A DNA stretch of 64,000 nt from Burkholderia sp. Bp8963. GTDB taxonomy: Bacteria; Pseudomonadota; Gammaproteobacteria; Burkholderiales; Burkholderiaceae. The stretch's first letter is position 1. Each line of letters begins with the position of its first letter. Location of the stretch: contig NZ_QTQP01000036.1 in NCBI RefSeq assembly GCF_003854275.1, forward strand, positions 1 through 64,000, written 5' to 3'. Of this stretch, positions 44,181 through 51,649 are shown one piece after another. Under the pieces are notes generated by a model. The model saw only the letters and a program-made list of their open reading frames with translations. It made no database searches and was not told the origin of the DNA. The translations under genes were made by a program, and so were the position numbers.

Positions 44181-45365
44181 TCAGATGCCGTGCGAATGGA
44201 CGAGCGGATAAACAACGAGACCTATGAGGGCTGCTGCAATGACGATGATCGGCTCTTGCAGCTTTTTGAAACGCCACAGCAGCAGGACCGTAGCGAGCGC
44301 GAGCAGAACCGTCGGCCAGTCGACGATCGAACGCCGCGCGATGACGATCACCGAGCCGGTAATCGCGCCGACGGCCGCGGCCGTGATGCCGTCGACGAAC
44401 GCCTTGACGGCGGGCAACTTGCCATACTTCTTGAAGTACGGCGCGGGCAGCACCGTGAAGAGATAGCAGGGCAGGAACGTGCCGAGCGCGGCCACGCAAG
44501 CGCCGGCGAATCCCGCAACGAGATAGCCGATGAAGCCGACGGTGATCACGACGGGGCCCGGCGTGATCATCGCGACCGCGACTGCGTCGACGAACTGCTT
44601 GTCGTTGAGCCAGTGGTGCTCGGTGACGACACCGCCATAGAGGAACGGCACGATTGCAAGGCCCGAGCCGAACACGAAGACACCCGCCTTGGTGAAGAAC
44701 AGGCCGATCTGGCCGAGTAGCGGCCAGTCGAAACCGCTGAGTACGCCGCTCGCCACCGGGATCGGCGCCGCGGCAAGCGCATTCAGTCCGGTTTTGTTGA
44801 GCCATTTCGGCGGAGCGCGCCAGAACCAGTTGATGAGTCCGCCCGCAATGAAGAGCCATGCGATTTCGGATTCGGTCACCACGGTGACCGCTGCGACCGT
44901 CAGGTAGATCGCCCACAGCAACCGGTTTTTGCCGATGGTCTTCGTGGTGAGCTTGTACGCGCTCATCGCGATGATGCCGACCACGGCGGCGCCCACGCCA
45001 TAGAAGGCCGCCTGCATCCAGGACAGTCCGCCGAAGTGCGCGTAGGCCCAGCCGAGGGCCGCCACCATCAGGAACGACGGCAATACGAACGCATTGCCGG
45101 CCAGCGTCGCACCCACGATGTGATAGTGCACATAGCCCATGTAGATGCCGAGCTGCGCGGCGAGCGGACCGGGCATCATCTGGGCCAGCGCGAGCCCTTC
45201 GCGGTAATCCGACTCGCTGATCCACCCACGCCGTTCAACCAGATCACGATGCATGTAACCGACCAGCGCCACAGGGCCGCCAAATCCGAACGTGCCAAGC
45301 CGCAGCATGTACAGGACCAATTGTCCAAGGGTGTAGCCCGGCGCGGTTGCTGTCGTGGTGTTCAT
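44181..45365 (-). CDS. chrA: chromate efflux transporter ChrA (first copy)
   Basis: A 394-residue long-chain CHR transporter. N-half: RLGTFGFGGPVALVGYMHRD, LVERRGWISESDYREGLALA, QMMPGPLAAQLGIYMGY. C-half: KAGVFVFGSGLAIVPFLYGG, FVDAVAVAMITPGPVVITVG, FIGYLVAGFAGACVAALGTF. Family knowledge: chromate is driven out by the membrane potential. The start ATG overlaps the chrB stop in the sequence ATGA, so the two are translationally coupled, the standard chrBA order. Confidence 0.95.
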   Translation of the reverse strand: MNTTTATAPGYTLGQLVLYMLRLGTFGFGGPVALVGYMHRDLVERRGWISESDYREGLALAQMMPGPLAAQLGIYMGYVHYHIVGATLAGNAFVLPSFLMVAALGWAYAHFGGLSWMQAAFYGVGAAVVGIIAMSAYKLTTKTIGKNRLLWAIYLTVAAVTVVTESEIAWLFIAGGLINWFWRAPPKWLNKTGLNALAAAPIPVASGVLSGFDWPLLGQIGLFFTKAGVFVFGSGLAIVPFLYGGVVTEHHWLNDKQFVDAVAVAMITPGPVVITVGFIGYLVAGFAGACVAALGTFLPCYLFTVLPAPYFKKYGKLPAVKAFVDGITAAAVGAITGSVIVIARRSIVDWPTVLLALATVLLLWRFKKLQEPIIVIAAALIGLVVYPLVHSHGI

Positions 45366-46342
45366 GAACGCCCCTCGGCATTGCCATTCTTTGCGGTCGA
45401 CGCGAAGTGCGCGTAGATCGAATCCAGCACGCGCCCCATCTCATCGAGAAGTTGGTCGTCATTCAGCGCGCGTTCGCGCGCGCCTGCCATCACTGCCTCG
45501 AAACCGATGGCTTCGGGCACGGGCGCGCCCCCGACATCGAGTACGTGCACCATCTCGCCGAGCCGTAGCAGCGCGGGGTCGCGGTCGAAGCCAAAGCTCG
45601 CAAGCAGGACCTCGAACGTCACGCGCTCGCCGACATGGGTGAACGCGGCGCCGTCGAAATCGAAGCCGAGCGCGTCAGGCGGGCACTCCGCCGGCGACGA
45701 GAGCCAGACGAAGCGTGCGCGCGCGTCGATGAAGCGGCGAATCAGCCAGGCGCTGGCGACGCGATCGACCCACATGCGCTGACGCGTCGCCCAGGTGCGA
45801 CCTTGATATTCGTCGATCGCAAGCAGGCGGATCGCGCGCTCCGCGGCGTGCGGCTCGCCCGGCGACAGCACGGTGTCGACGAGGGCGATGAAGTCCTGCA
45901 ATGCGACTTCTGCGCGAGTTGCCGCGTCGCCCGGGAAGTAATCGATCGCCCGAATGGTGTCGAAGTCCTTGCGCAGGCGGCGCAGCAGACGCGCAAGTTC
46001 GGTGGAGGACTGGCCAGCCAGCGTCTTGCGGGCGTCCGCGAGCGCCCGGGTGAAGGCGGCGTATTCCTCGTCGCGATCGAACAGCGCGCGGAATTCCCCT
46101 TCCTGCGACGCGTCGAGGCTTGGCGCACGTAGCAGGTGGGCGGTGCCGCCGCTTTCGGCGATCGCGCCGGCGAGCTCGCGCAGCATGCTCTCGCGCTCAT
46201 CCGTGTAGGGCAGCAGGTAAATGCCGTCGCGCAGCACCGCGCAGCCCTTCGCCTTGAGCGCGCGCCAGAACCGCATGCGGGCGGTTGCGTTCTCCGTTGG
46301 CAGGGTCAGAACAAGGAGTGACCAGGTCGAGATAGTATCCAT
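45362..46342 (-). CDS. chrB: chromate-responsive regulator ChrB
   Basis: A 326-residue ChrB. The N-terminal half (STWSLLVLTLPTENATARMR, FWRALKAKGCAVLRDGIYLL) is the DNA-binding/regulatory part. The C-terminal half is the ChrB C-domain (RQRMWVDRVASAWLIRRFID, FDFDGAAFTHVGERVTFEVL). In Ralstonia and Ochrobactrum ChrB senses chromate and controls chrA. The frame opens six codons earlier, but the ATG at 46342 (MDTISTWSLL) is preferred. It is first in an eight-gene minus-strand operon down to 38377. Confidence 0.93.
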   Translation of the reverse strand: MDTISTWSLLVLTLPTENATARMRFWRALKAKGCAVLRDGIYLLPYTDERESMLRELAGAIAESGGTAHLLRAPSLDASQEGEFRALFDRDEEYAAFTRALADARKTLAGQSSTELARLLRRLRKDFDTIRAIDYFPGDAATRAEVALQDFIALVDTVLSPGEPHAAERAIRLLAIDEYQGRTWATRQRMWVDRVASAWLIRRFIDARARFVWLSSPAECPPDALGFDFDGAAFTHVGERVTFEVLLASFGFDRDPALLRLGEMVHVLDVGGAPVPEAIGFEAVMAGARERALNDDQLLDEMGRVLDSIYAHFASTAKNGNAEGRS

Positions 46343-46349
46343 GTAGCGA

Positions 46350-46378
46350 ATACTACTCACACGTTATTACATCTACAA
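46350..46378 (-). promoter_or_regulatory. candidate chr operon promoter
   Basis: On the minus strand TTGTAG (46378-46373) and TAGTAT (46355-46350) are separated by 17 bp. GTAG-N6-CTAC overlaps the -10 box and the start and could be an operator. A start 6-7 bp after the -10 would place the chrB ATG almost at the RNA 5' end. Confidence 0.5.
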
Positions 46379-46481
46379 GTTTACTTTTGGCAGCTTGTCG
46401 CGAGGTGACGTGCCGGCACACGCTTGCGTGCCGGATCTACCGATGTCACCGGGACGACATCCTATCAGCGCGATAGCGCGT

Positions 46482-46487
46482 TATAAT
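46482..46487 (+). promoter_or_regulatory. -10 box of the riboswitch promoter
   Basis: A perfect TATAAT that would start transcription near 46494, right at the 5' edge of the riboswitch. No clear -35 box is visible. Confidence 0.55.
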
Positions 46488-46491
46488 CGGC

Positions 46492-46612
46492 CCCGTCTTA
46501 GGGGAGTAGTCTGCTTTGCCATCGTCGGCAAAGCGCCGCCGTCAACATAATTGGCATTCCATGCCATGGCGTCGGCAGCCGTTCCACGGCCTGGCGAGAC
46601 CTTTGACGTTTC
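46492..46612 (+). ncRNA. yybP-ykoY manganese riboswitch
   Basis: The conserved core of the yybP-ykoY family is present in order: AGGGGAGTAG (46500-46509, loop L1), a hairpin GCTTTGCC / GGCAAAGC, the strand CCGTCAACATAA, further hairpins (TGGCAT / ATGCCA and GCCGT / ACGGC), and the closing GGCGAGACCTTTGAC that carries loop L3 and the P1 return strand. Members of this family bind Mn2+ and switch on manganese exporters. It lies in the leader of a cation antiporter and directly after a TATAAT box. P1 has two apparent mismatches but is otherwise complete. Confidence 0.92.
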
Positions 46613-46621
46613 CCTTCCACC

Positions 46622-46666
46622 CGAGCCGGGCGAAGGGCGACGTCATTGGTTTATTGGCCCGGCTCG
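46622..46666 (+). promoter_or_regulatory. 10-bp hairpin after the riboswitch
   Basis: CGAGCCGGGC (46622-46631) and GCCCGGCTCG (46657-46666) are perfectly complementary. The hairpin lies between the aptamer and the antiporter ATG and is probably part of the expression platform. There is no T run, so Rho-dependent or translational control is more likely than intrinsic termination. Confidence 0.6.
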
Positions 46667-46720
46667 TGGAGAACTACAAGTGCTGCTCGCACCCCGCATC
46701 CTCATTCAGGGGCGACCGTC

Positions 46721-47719
46721 ATGATCGTGACCTTCGCTCTGCTCGTCGCCGCTGCCGGCATCATCTATTTCTCGTGCGAAACGTTCGTCAACGGCGTCGA
46801 ATGGCTCGGCCAGAAGCTCAATCTGACGCAGACAGCGACCGGCACCATTCTGGCCGCGTTCGGCACGGCACTTCCTGAAAGCGTCGTCACGCTGGTGGCC
46901 GTTGCATTCGGCAGTTCGCCCGCCCAGAAGGAAATCGGCGTCGGTGCGGCAATCGGCGGACCGCTCGCGCTGAGCACGGTCGCTTATGCGGTCGTCGGCG
47001 TCGCGTTGCTGGCCACCGCACATCGCGTCGGCAAAGTGCGGGCCGGCGCGATCGATGCCGACACGAAACGTCTTCGTCGCGACCAGCTCTGGTTTCTTTC
47101 AATCTTCGTCGTCAAGATCGGGCTCGGCCTCGTCCTGTTCAGCTTCAAGCCCGTGCTCGGTCTGGCGTTTCTCGCGGCCTACGCGGTGTATTGCTGGAAG
47201 GAGTTGACCGCCTCCGGCGACGGCGACGACCACGGAGAACTCGAACCCCTGAAACTGCGCCCGCGCGATGCGAATCCGGCCATGTTCTGGGTCGCCTTGC
47301 AGGTGATCGGCGCGCTCGTCGTGATCTTCGCGGCCTCCCATCTGTTCGTCCGCCAGATCGAAGCCGTCGGCCCGTGGCTCGGCCTGAGCCCGCAGCTCAC
47401 GGCATTGCTGTTCAGCCCGATTGCGACTGAGTTGCCCGAAATCATGAACGCGGTGATCTGGGTGCGGCAAGGCAAGGAGCGGCTGGCCCTGGCCAACATC
47501 AGCGGCGCGATGATGATCCAGGCAACGATCCCCACGGCGTTCGGCCTGTTCTTCACGCCGTGGCACCTGGCGACGCCGTCCATTCTTGCCGCGTGCATCA
47601 CGGCACTGGCCATCGTCGTCCTGCAGTGGTCGTTCCGTGCAACGCAGGTACGCAGCCGGCAACTCACGCATGTCGGTTGGCTCTATGCAGTCTTTGCCGC
47701 GCTGCTCTTCGTAGTTTGA
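46721..47719 (+). CDS. CaCA-family cation antiporter, probable Mn2+ exporter
   Basis: A 332-residue Na/Ca-exchanger-type membrane protein with two inverted repeats of five helices. The alpha repeats are GTILAAFGTALPESVVTLVA (with the GTxLPE core) and ALLFSPIATELPEIMNAVIW, each with the conserved acidic residue of the ion site. The first repeat is followed by GVGAAIGGPLALSTVAYAVV. The ATG at 46721, after AGGGGCGA, is used. The manganese riboswitch in its leader indicates Mn2+ efflux rather than calcium exchange. Monocistronic, with the dmeR promoter 170 bp downstream. Confidence 0.9.
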   Translation: MIVTFALLVAAAGIIYFSCETFVNGVEWLGQKLNLTQTATGTILAAFGTALPESVVTLVAVAFGSSPAQKEIGVGAAIGGPLALSTVAYAVVGVALLATAHRVGKVRAGAIDADTKRLRRDQLWFLSIFVVKIGLGLVLFSFKPVLGLAFLAAYAVYCWKELTASGDGDDHGELEPLKLRPRDANPAMFWVALQVIGALVVIFAASHLFVRQIEAVGPWLGLSPQLTALLFSPIATELPEIMNAVIWVRQGKERLALANISGAMMIQATIPTAFGLFFTPWHLATPSILAACITALAIVVLQWSFRATQVRSRQLTHVGWLYAVFAALLFVV

Positions 47720-47891
47720 CGAAATCGGCGGCGACATCGAATCCTGACGATCGATGCCGCCGCGCTATCGTTGCCGCGCGATCGCGCTCAGCCGTCAGAG
47801 CGAGCGGGCGCGTCCCTCGACTCGACGCGCCGCCACTCGCCTTCGATACCGGCCATTTCCGCTCGAAGCATTCACCTTGCATTGACCTGAC

Positions 47892-47949
47892 ATATACCCC
47901 TCCTCCCTATATGGAATCGAGTATTGGAATATACTCCCCCCCGCTATAT
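47892..47949. promoter_or_regulatory. two candidate DmeR operators
   Basis: Two 21-bp sites share the layout ATATAC, ten mostly C positions, TATAT: 47892-47912 and 47929-47949. They are spaced 37 bp apart, just upstream of the dmeR ATG. CsoR/RcnR-class repressors bind G/C tracts flanked by such AT-rich inverted repeats. Confidence 0.7.
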
Positions 47950-47961
47950 GAAGGAGCCACC

Positions 47962-48237
47962 ATGAGTCATACCTTCAAGGAAAAGCAGAAGCTGCTGAAT
48001 CGCGTCCGCCGCATCAAGGGGCAGGTCGAAGCGATCGAGCGGGCGCTGGAAGAAGAGCGCGGCTGCAACGAAATCCTCCAGCTCATCACGAGCGGCCGCG
48101 GCGCGATGAACGGCCTGCTGGCCGTCGTGCTCGAGGATCACATCCGGTCCCACCTGGTCGACGCCGACGGTCACGACGCGCACGAAGGCAGCGCGACCGA
48201 GCAGCTGATCGAAGTCGTCCACAGCTATTTCAAGTAA
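47962..48237 (+). CDS. dmeR: CsoR/RcnR-family metal-sensing repressor, DmeR-like
   Basis: A 91-residue all-helical repressor of the DUF156 family. The metal-ligand pattern of the nickel/cobalt sensor RcnR is complete: His3 (MSHTFKEKQ), Cys35 (EERGCNEI), His60 and His64 (LEDHIRSHL). This separates it from copper CsoR and formaldehyde FrmR. The tail DADGHDAHEG adds two His. AAGGAG precedes the ATG at 47962. It is followed by the CDF exporter after 12 bp, the DmeRF arrangement, in which the apo-repressor is released from DNA by Ni or Co. Confidence 0.92.
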   Translation: MSHTFKEKQKLLNRVRRIKGQVEAIERALEEERGCNEILQLITSGRGAMNGLLAVVLEDHIRSHLVDADGHDAHEGSATEQLIEVVHSYFK

Positions 48238-48249
48238 TCGGGTATCGGA

Positions 48250-49530
48250 ATGAGCGAATTCAAGGATGCCGCCTTCGGCGCGGGACACGACCACATCTTT
48301 CTCGGTGCGGCACACGAGCAGAACGAACGCAAGACGTGGATAGTCATCGGGCTTTGCGCGGCGATGATGGTGGCCGAGATTGTCGGCGGGACGATTTTCG
48401 GTTCGCTGGCGCTTGTCGCGGACGGGCTGCACATGTCGACGCACGCGGGCGCGATGCTGATTGCCGCGCTCGCGTACACCTATGCGCGCAAGCACGCGAG
48501 CGACCCGCGATTCGTGTTCGGCACGGGGAAGCTCGGTGACCTGGCTGGTTTCACCAGCGCCATCGTGCTCGCGATGATTGCACTGCTGATCGGATACGAA
48601 GCAGTCGCGCGTTTGCTTGCCCCCGTTCCGATCCATTTCGGCGAGGCGATTCCGATTGCGGTTGCCGGCTTGCTCGTCAACATCGCGAGCGTCTGGCTGC
48701 TGAGCGGCGATCACCATGGCCATAGTCACGGTCATAGCCACGGTCATCATCACGGCCATGCCCATGACGATCACGGCCACGAAGAGGAAGTGCACAAGAT
48801 CTTCGATCAGCAGGGCGTATTCCTCGTGTCGGTGTTCGAAGAGGGTGTCCCGCCGGTGTTCCGCGTAGCGCCTGCCACGCACGACACGAAGCTCGGCAGC
48901 GCGAACGCCGTGTCGGTGACGACGATCCGCCCGGACGGTACCCGGCAGGAATTCGCGATGGAAAGTCGCGGCGGCTATCTGGAGTCGATTGAAAATATCC
49001 CCGAGCCGCACCAATTCAAGGCCATCGTCCGCCTGAACGGCCACGAGCACGAACTCATGTTCGAGGAGCACGATCACGGCGTGTCGTCGTCGGCCGCACG
49101 GGATCACAACATCCGCTCTGCCTACATTCATGTGATTGCGGATGCGGCGGTTTCGGTTCTGACGATCATCGGCCTGCTGCTCGCGCGCGCGTTCGGCTGG
49201 ATCTGGATGGACCCGCTGGCCGGTATCGTGGGCGCACTGGTGATTGCGAACTGGTCGTACGGCTTGATGCGCGATACGGGTGGCATTCTGCTCGACATGA
49301 ATTCGGACCGTCGACTGGCGGACAACGTGCGTACCGCCATCGAAGGCGGCGGCGACAGCGTCAACGATCTGCACGTGTGGCGTCTCGGCCCAGGGCACAT
49401 GAGCGCAGTTGTGTCGGTGGCAACTGACGACACGACTCGGGATTCGCGCTTCTATCATGACCTGCTTCAGCGCTTCAAGGATCTCTCGCACGTGACCGTC
49501 GAGGTCGTGCCGGTTGCGAGGGGGCACTGA
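48250..49530 (+). CDS. dmeF: cation diffusion facilitator DmeF (Ni/Co exporter)
   Basis: A 426-residue CDF transporter. Metal-site motifs are in the helices: LVADGLHMSTHAGAMLIAAL (HxxxD-type) and AYIHVIADAAVSVLTIIGL (HxxxD). A long cytoplasmic loop carries a histidine repeat (SGDHHGHSHGHSHGHHHGHA). An extra domain of about 100 residues is inserted before the last two helices, a DmeF feature. The C-terminal cytoplasmic domain ends FKDLSHVTVEVVP. It would export Co2+ and Ni2+ against protons. It is the second gene of the operon. Confidence 0.93.
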   Translation: MSEFKDAAFGAGHDHIFLGAAHEQNERKTWIVIGLCAAMMVAEIVGGTIFGSLALVADGLHMSTHAGAMLIAALAYTYARKHASDPRFVFGTGKLGDLAGFTSAIVLAMIALLIGYEAVARLLAPVPIHFGEAIPIAVAGLLVNIASVWLLSGDHHGHSHGHSHGHHHGHAHDDHGHEEEVHKIFDQQGVFLVSVFEEGVPPVFRVAPATHDTKLGSANAVSVTTIRPDGTRQEFAMESRGGYLESIENIPEPHQFKAIVRLNGHEHELMFEEHDHGVSSSAARDHNIRSAYIHVIADAAVSVLTIIGLLLARAFGWIWMDPLAGIVGALVIANWSYGLMRDTGGILLDMNSDRRLADNVRTAIEGGGDSVNDLHVWRLGPGHMSAVVSVATDDTTRDSRFYHDLLQRFKDLSHVTVEVVPVARGH

Positions 49531-49532
49531 GC

Positions 49533-49718
49533 ATGGCAGTGAAATCGCCTTGCGTCGAAGTGTGCTCGTTCGACGGCAAGACAGGCTACTGCGTGGCCTG
49601 TTTTCGCACGCGGGATGAAGCGCGTGCATGGAAGAAGATGACGGACCATCGGCGTCACCAGGTCGTCAATGACCGTGCTCGCCGGCAGGCAAAGCTGGCC
49701 CGCGAAACGGCCGATTGA
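49533..49718 (+). CDS. DUF1289-family small cysteine protein
   Basis: A 61-residue protein with the DUF1289 cysteine pattern: SPCVEVCSFDGKTGYCVACFRT (Cys7, 11, 20, 23), followed by RDEARAWKKMTDHRRHQVV. The four cysteines probably bind zinc or an iron-sulfur cluster. Its ATG lies 2 bp after the dmeF stop, so it belongs to the dmeRF operon. The function is unknown; a link to Ni/Co handling is suggested only by position. Confidence 0.85.
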   Translation: MAVKSPCVEVCSFDGKTGYCVACFRTRDEARAWKKMTDHRRHQVVNDRARRQAKLARETAD

Positions 49719-49821
49719 ACGCCGGCGCTGGCGAAGCGTTCGGGCACCCGGACACCGCAGATATCCGATCACGCAAATTCGTGGAAAGAGCCGGATTCAT
49801 CGCGGCTCTCCAGTCAGCGGG

Positions 49822-50814
49822 TCATGCCGATGCCGACGAGGCCGTGCGCGCTGCTTTCGCGATTCGCTTGCCGCGCTGCCTCAGGTAGAGGTTGTTGAGG
49901 ATGAGCGCCGCACCTGTCAGTGCGGCTCCGGCGATCTGCGCATGATTCGGCACGACCCCCGTCATCGCGGAGACGATGAACGCGGTAATCGGCACGATGT
50001 CCATGAACAGCACCCCGTTCATCGGACCGAGGATCCGATTGCCCGTGATCCAGCAGAGAATCGCTCCGAAGCCGGCCACGGGCCCCATGTACGCGAGATG
50101 CGGCAGGATTGAACGCAGCGACGCGAGCGACGGCGCCGCGATCGCGTGCGAAGCAATCAGGAGCAGATTGACCGTGACGATCGTGGTCAACGCCAGCCAT
50201 GTCGTGATGGTCGTGTATTTCAGTGCAGACCAGCGCGTGAAATGCGCGGCGCCGAACGTGTAGATGACCCAGCACAACGCACCCAGTACGATCAGCGCGT
50301 TCGCCGCATAGTGTTGCGGTTCATGCAGCGCGGTTATCAGGTCTCCGCGCGTGATGACGAGCGACACGCCGGCAAACGACAGGATCACGAACAAGATGGA
50401 AAACGGTGCGGGCGCGGTACGCTTGACCAGCGCGTTGAGCAGCAATCCCATCATCGGCTGCGTTGCCATCATGATGGACGCCGTGAGCGCGCCTTGATCG
50501 CCGGCCAGCTGCTGGCCAAGAAAGACGAACGAGCCGAAGCCGCAGAACCCGACCGACCCGAGAAACCACGCGAGCAGAAACGATTCGCCGGCGGGCAGAA
50601 AGCCGCTGCTGCCTTCCGTCAGCCACAACAGGACCAGGAAGCCGACGCCGGCGATCAGATAGCGCAGCGACGTGAAGGTAAACGGATCGACGTGGAGCAA
50701 CGCATCCGTCATGATCGGAAACATCCCGCCCATCAGTATCGTCGCGCCGACACAGTAAGCGATGCCTTTCCAGTACCGAGCAACCGACAGCGTCTGATTA
50801 TGCGCGTTATTCAT
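49822..50814 (-). CDS. EamA-family drug/metabolite transporter
   Basis: A 330-residue ten-helix exporter with two EamA halves. YCVGATILMGGMFPIMTDAL and LVDPFTFTSLRYLIAG-type sequence mark the first; MGPVAGFGAILCWITGNRI, GPMNGVLFMDIVPITAFIV and GAALTGAALILNNLYLRQRG mark the second. It is downstream of a TetR gene on the same strand, with a copy of the TetR-type operator 119 bp upstream, so it is probably the repressor's efflux target. The substrate is unknown. Confidence 0.87.
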   Translation of the reverse strand: MNNAHNQTLSVARYWKGIAYCVGATILMGGMFPIMTDALLHVDPFTFTSLRYLIAGVGFLVLLWLTEGSSGFLPAGESFLLAWFLGSVGFCGFGSFVFLGQQLAGDQGALTASIMMATQPMMGLLLNALVKRTAPAPFSILFVILSFAGVSLVITRGDLITALHEPQHYAANALIVLGALCWVIYTFGAAHFTRWSALKYTTITTWLALTTIVTVNLLLIASHAIAAPSLASLRSILPHLAYMGPVAGFGAILCWITGNRILGPMNGVLFMDIVPITAFIVSAMTGVVPNHAQIAGAALTGAALILNNLYLRQRGKRIAKAARTASSASA

Positions 50815-50932
50815 GACTGATCGTTCTCAAATTTGGTGAAGAAATCCGGCGTTCAGCCAACTCGCGTCTGCCACACGACTTGCGTTATGCCGACGCTCTG
50901 AAACCGTCCGACCGGAGCCAGGTTCAAACTAT

Positions 50933-50952
50933 TTGGTACTGAATGTTCTCAA
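50933..50952. promoter_or_regulatory. TetR operator-like site before the EamA gene
   Basis: TTGGTAC (50933-50939), five bases, GTTCTCAA (50945-50952): an imperfect dyad nearly identical to the one at 51595. A further half site GTTCTCAA lies at 50823-50830. Confidence 0.6.
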
Positions 50953-50968
50953 AATATCCAAAAAAATT

Positions 50969-51583
50969 TCAGGTCAGTGCGCGCATGGCCATATCGACGA
51001 TCGACGCGAGGTCCGGCTCATTCAGATTGGTCTTGCCCAGTACCCGCATCCCCTGAATCAGGCACAGCAGAAACCGGCCGACCTCTTCCGCGTCGAGGCT
51101 GCGGTCGAATTCGCCTGCCTGCTGGCCGCGCGCGACGGCAAGGCTGTACTGCGTCGCGATGCGTTGCAAGGTGGATTCGATATGCGGACGCAGTTCGTCG
51201 TCCGTCGGCAAAAGCTCGATTGCCGCATTCGTGATGAAACAACCGCGTCGGGCCGAGAGATTTGCGGCGATCTTCGTGTAATGCAGGAGCGCTTCGCGGA
51301 GCGCCTGACCAGGCGGCAGATCCGCCGCGAGACGCTCCTTGAGGCGCGCCACTGCACCTTCCGCATATTGGTTGAACGCTGCGACAAGCAATCCATGTTT
51401 GTCCCCGAACGTCCTGTACAGGCTGCCGCGAAATACGCCCGTCGCCTCGCACAGCACGTCGATCGACGTTGCATGGTAGCCCTGTTCCCAGAACACGCGC
51501 GCTGCCGCGTCGATCACATCGTCGACTTCGAATTCGCGCGGGCGCCCCCGGTCACGGGACGGATTGGAAGAACTCGGATTCAT
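50969..51583 (-). CDS. TetR-family transcriptional regulator
   Basis: A 204-residue repressor of the NemR/AcrR-like group. The N-terminal HTH is VDDVIDAAARVFWEQGYHAT, SIDVLCEATGVFRGSLYRTF, GDKHGLLVAAF. The C-domain contains NLSARRGCFITNAAIELLPT, with a cysteine in the typical RRGCF motif of this group, and EEVGRFLLCLIQGMRVLGKT. It is upstream of the EamA exporter on the same strand. A dyad directly before its ATG (51595-51614) and a second before the exporter suggest autoregulation and control of the exporter. Confidence 0.9.
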   Translation of the reverse strand: MNPSSSNPSRDRGRPREFEVDDVIDAAARVFWEQGYHATSIDVLCEATGVFRGSLYRTFGDKHGLLVAAFNQYAEGAVARLKERLAADLPPGQALREALLHYTKIAANLSARRGCFITNAAIELLPTDDELRPHIESTLQRIATQYSLAVARGQQAGEFDRSLDAEEVGRFLLCLIQGMRVLGKTNLNEPDLASIVDMAMRALT

Positions 51584-51594
51584 GGAGACGAATA

Positions 51595-51614
51595 TTGGAA
51601 CCGAGCGTTCTCAA
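51595..51614. promoter_or_regulatory. TetR operator-like site before the TetR gene
   Basis: TTGGAAC (51595-51601), five bases, GTTCTCAA (51607-51614). It matches the site at 50933 at 16 of 20 positions and lies 12 bp upstream of the TetR ATG. Confidence 0.6.
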
Positions 51615-51649
51615 AATCAAGCACTCGATTTTGCCGCCAGAGGCGGCAA

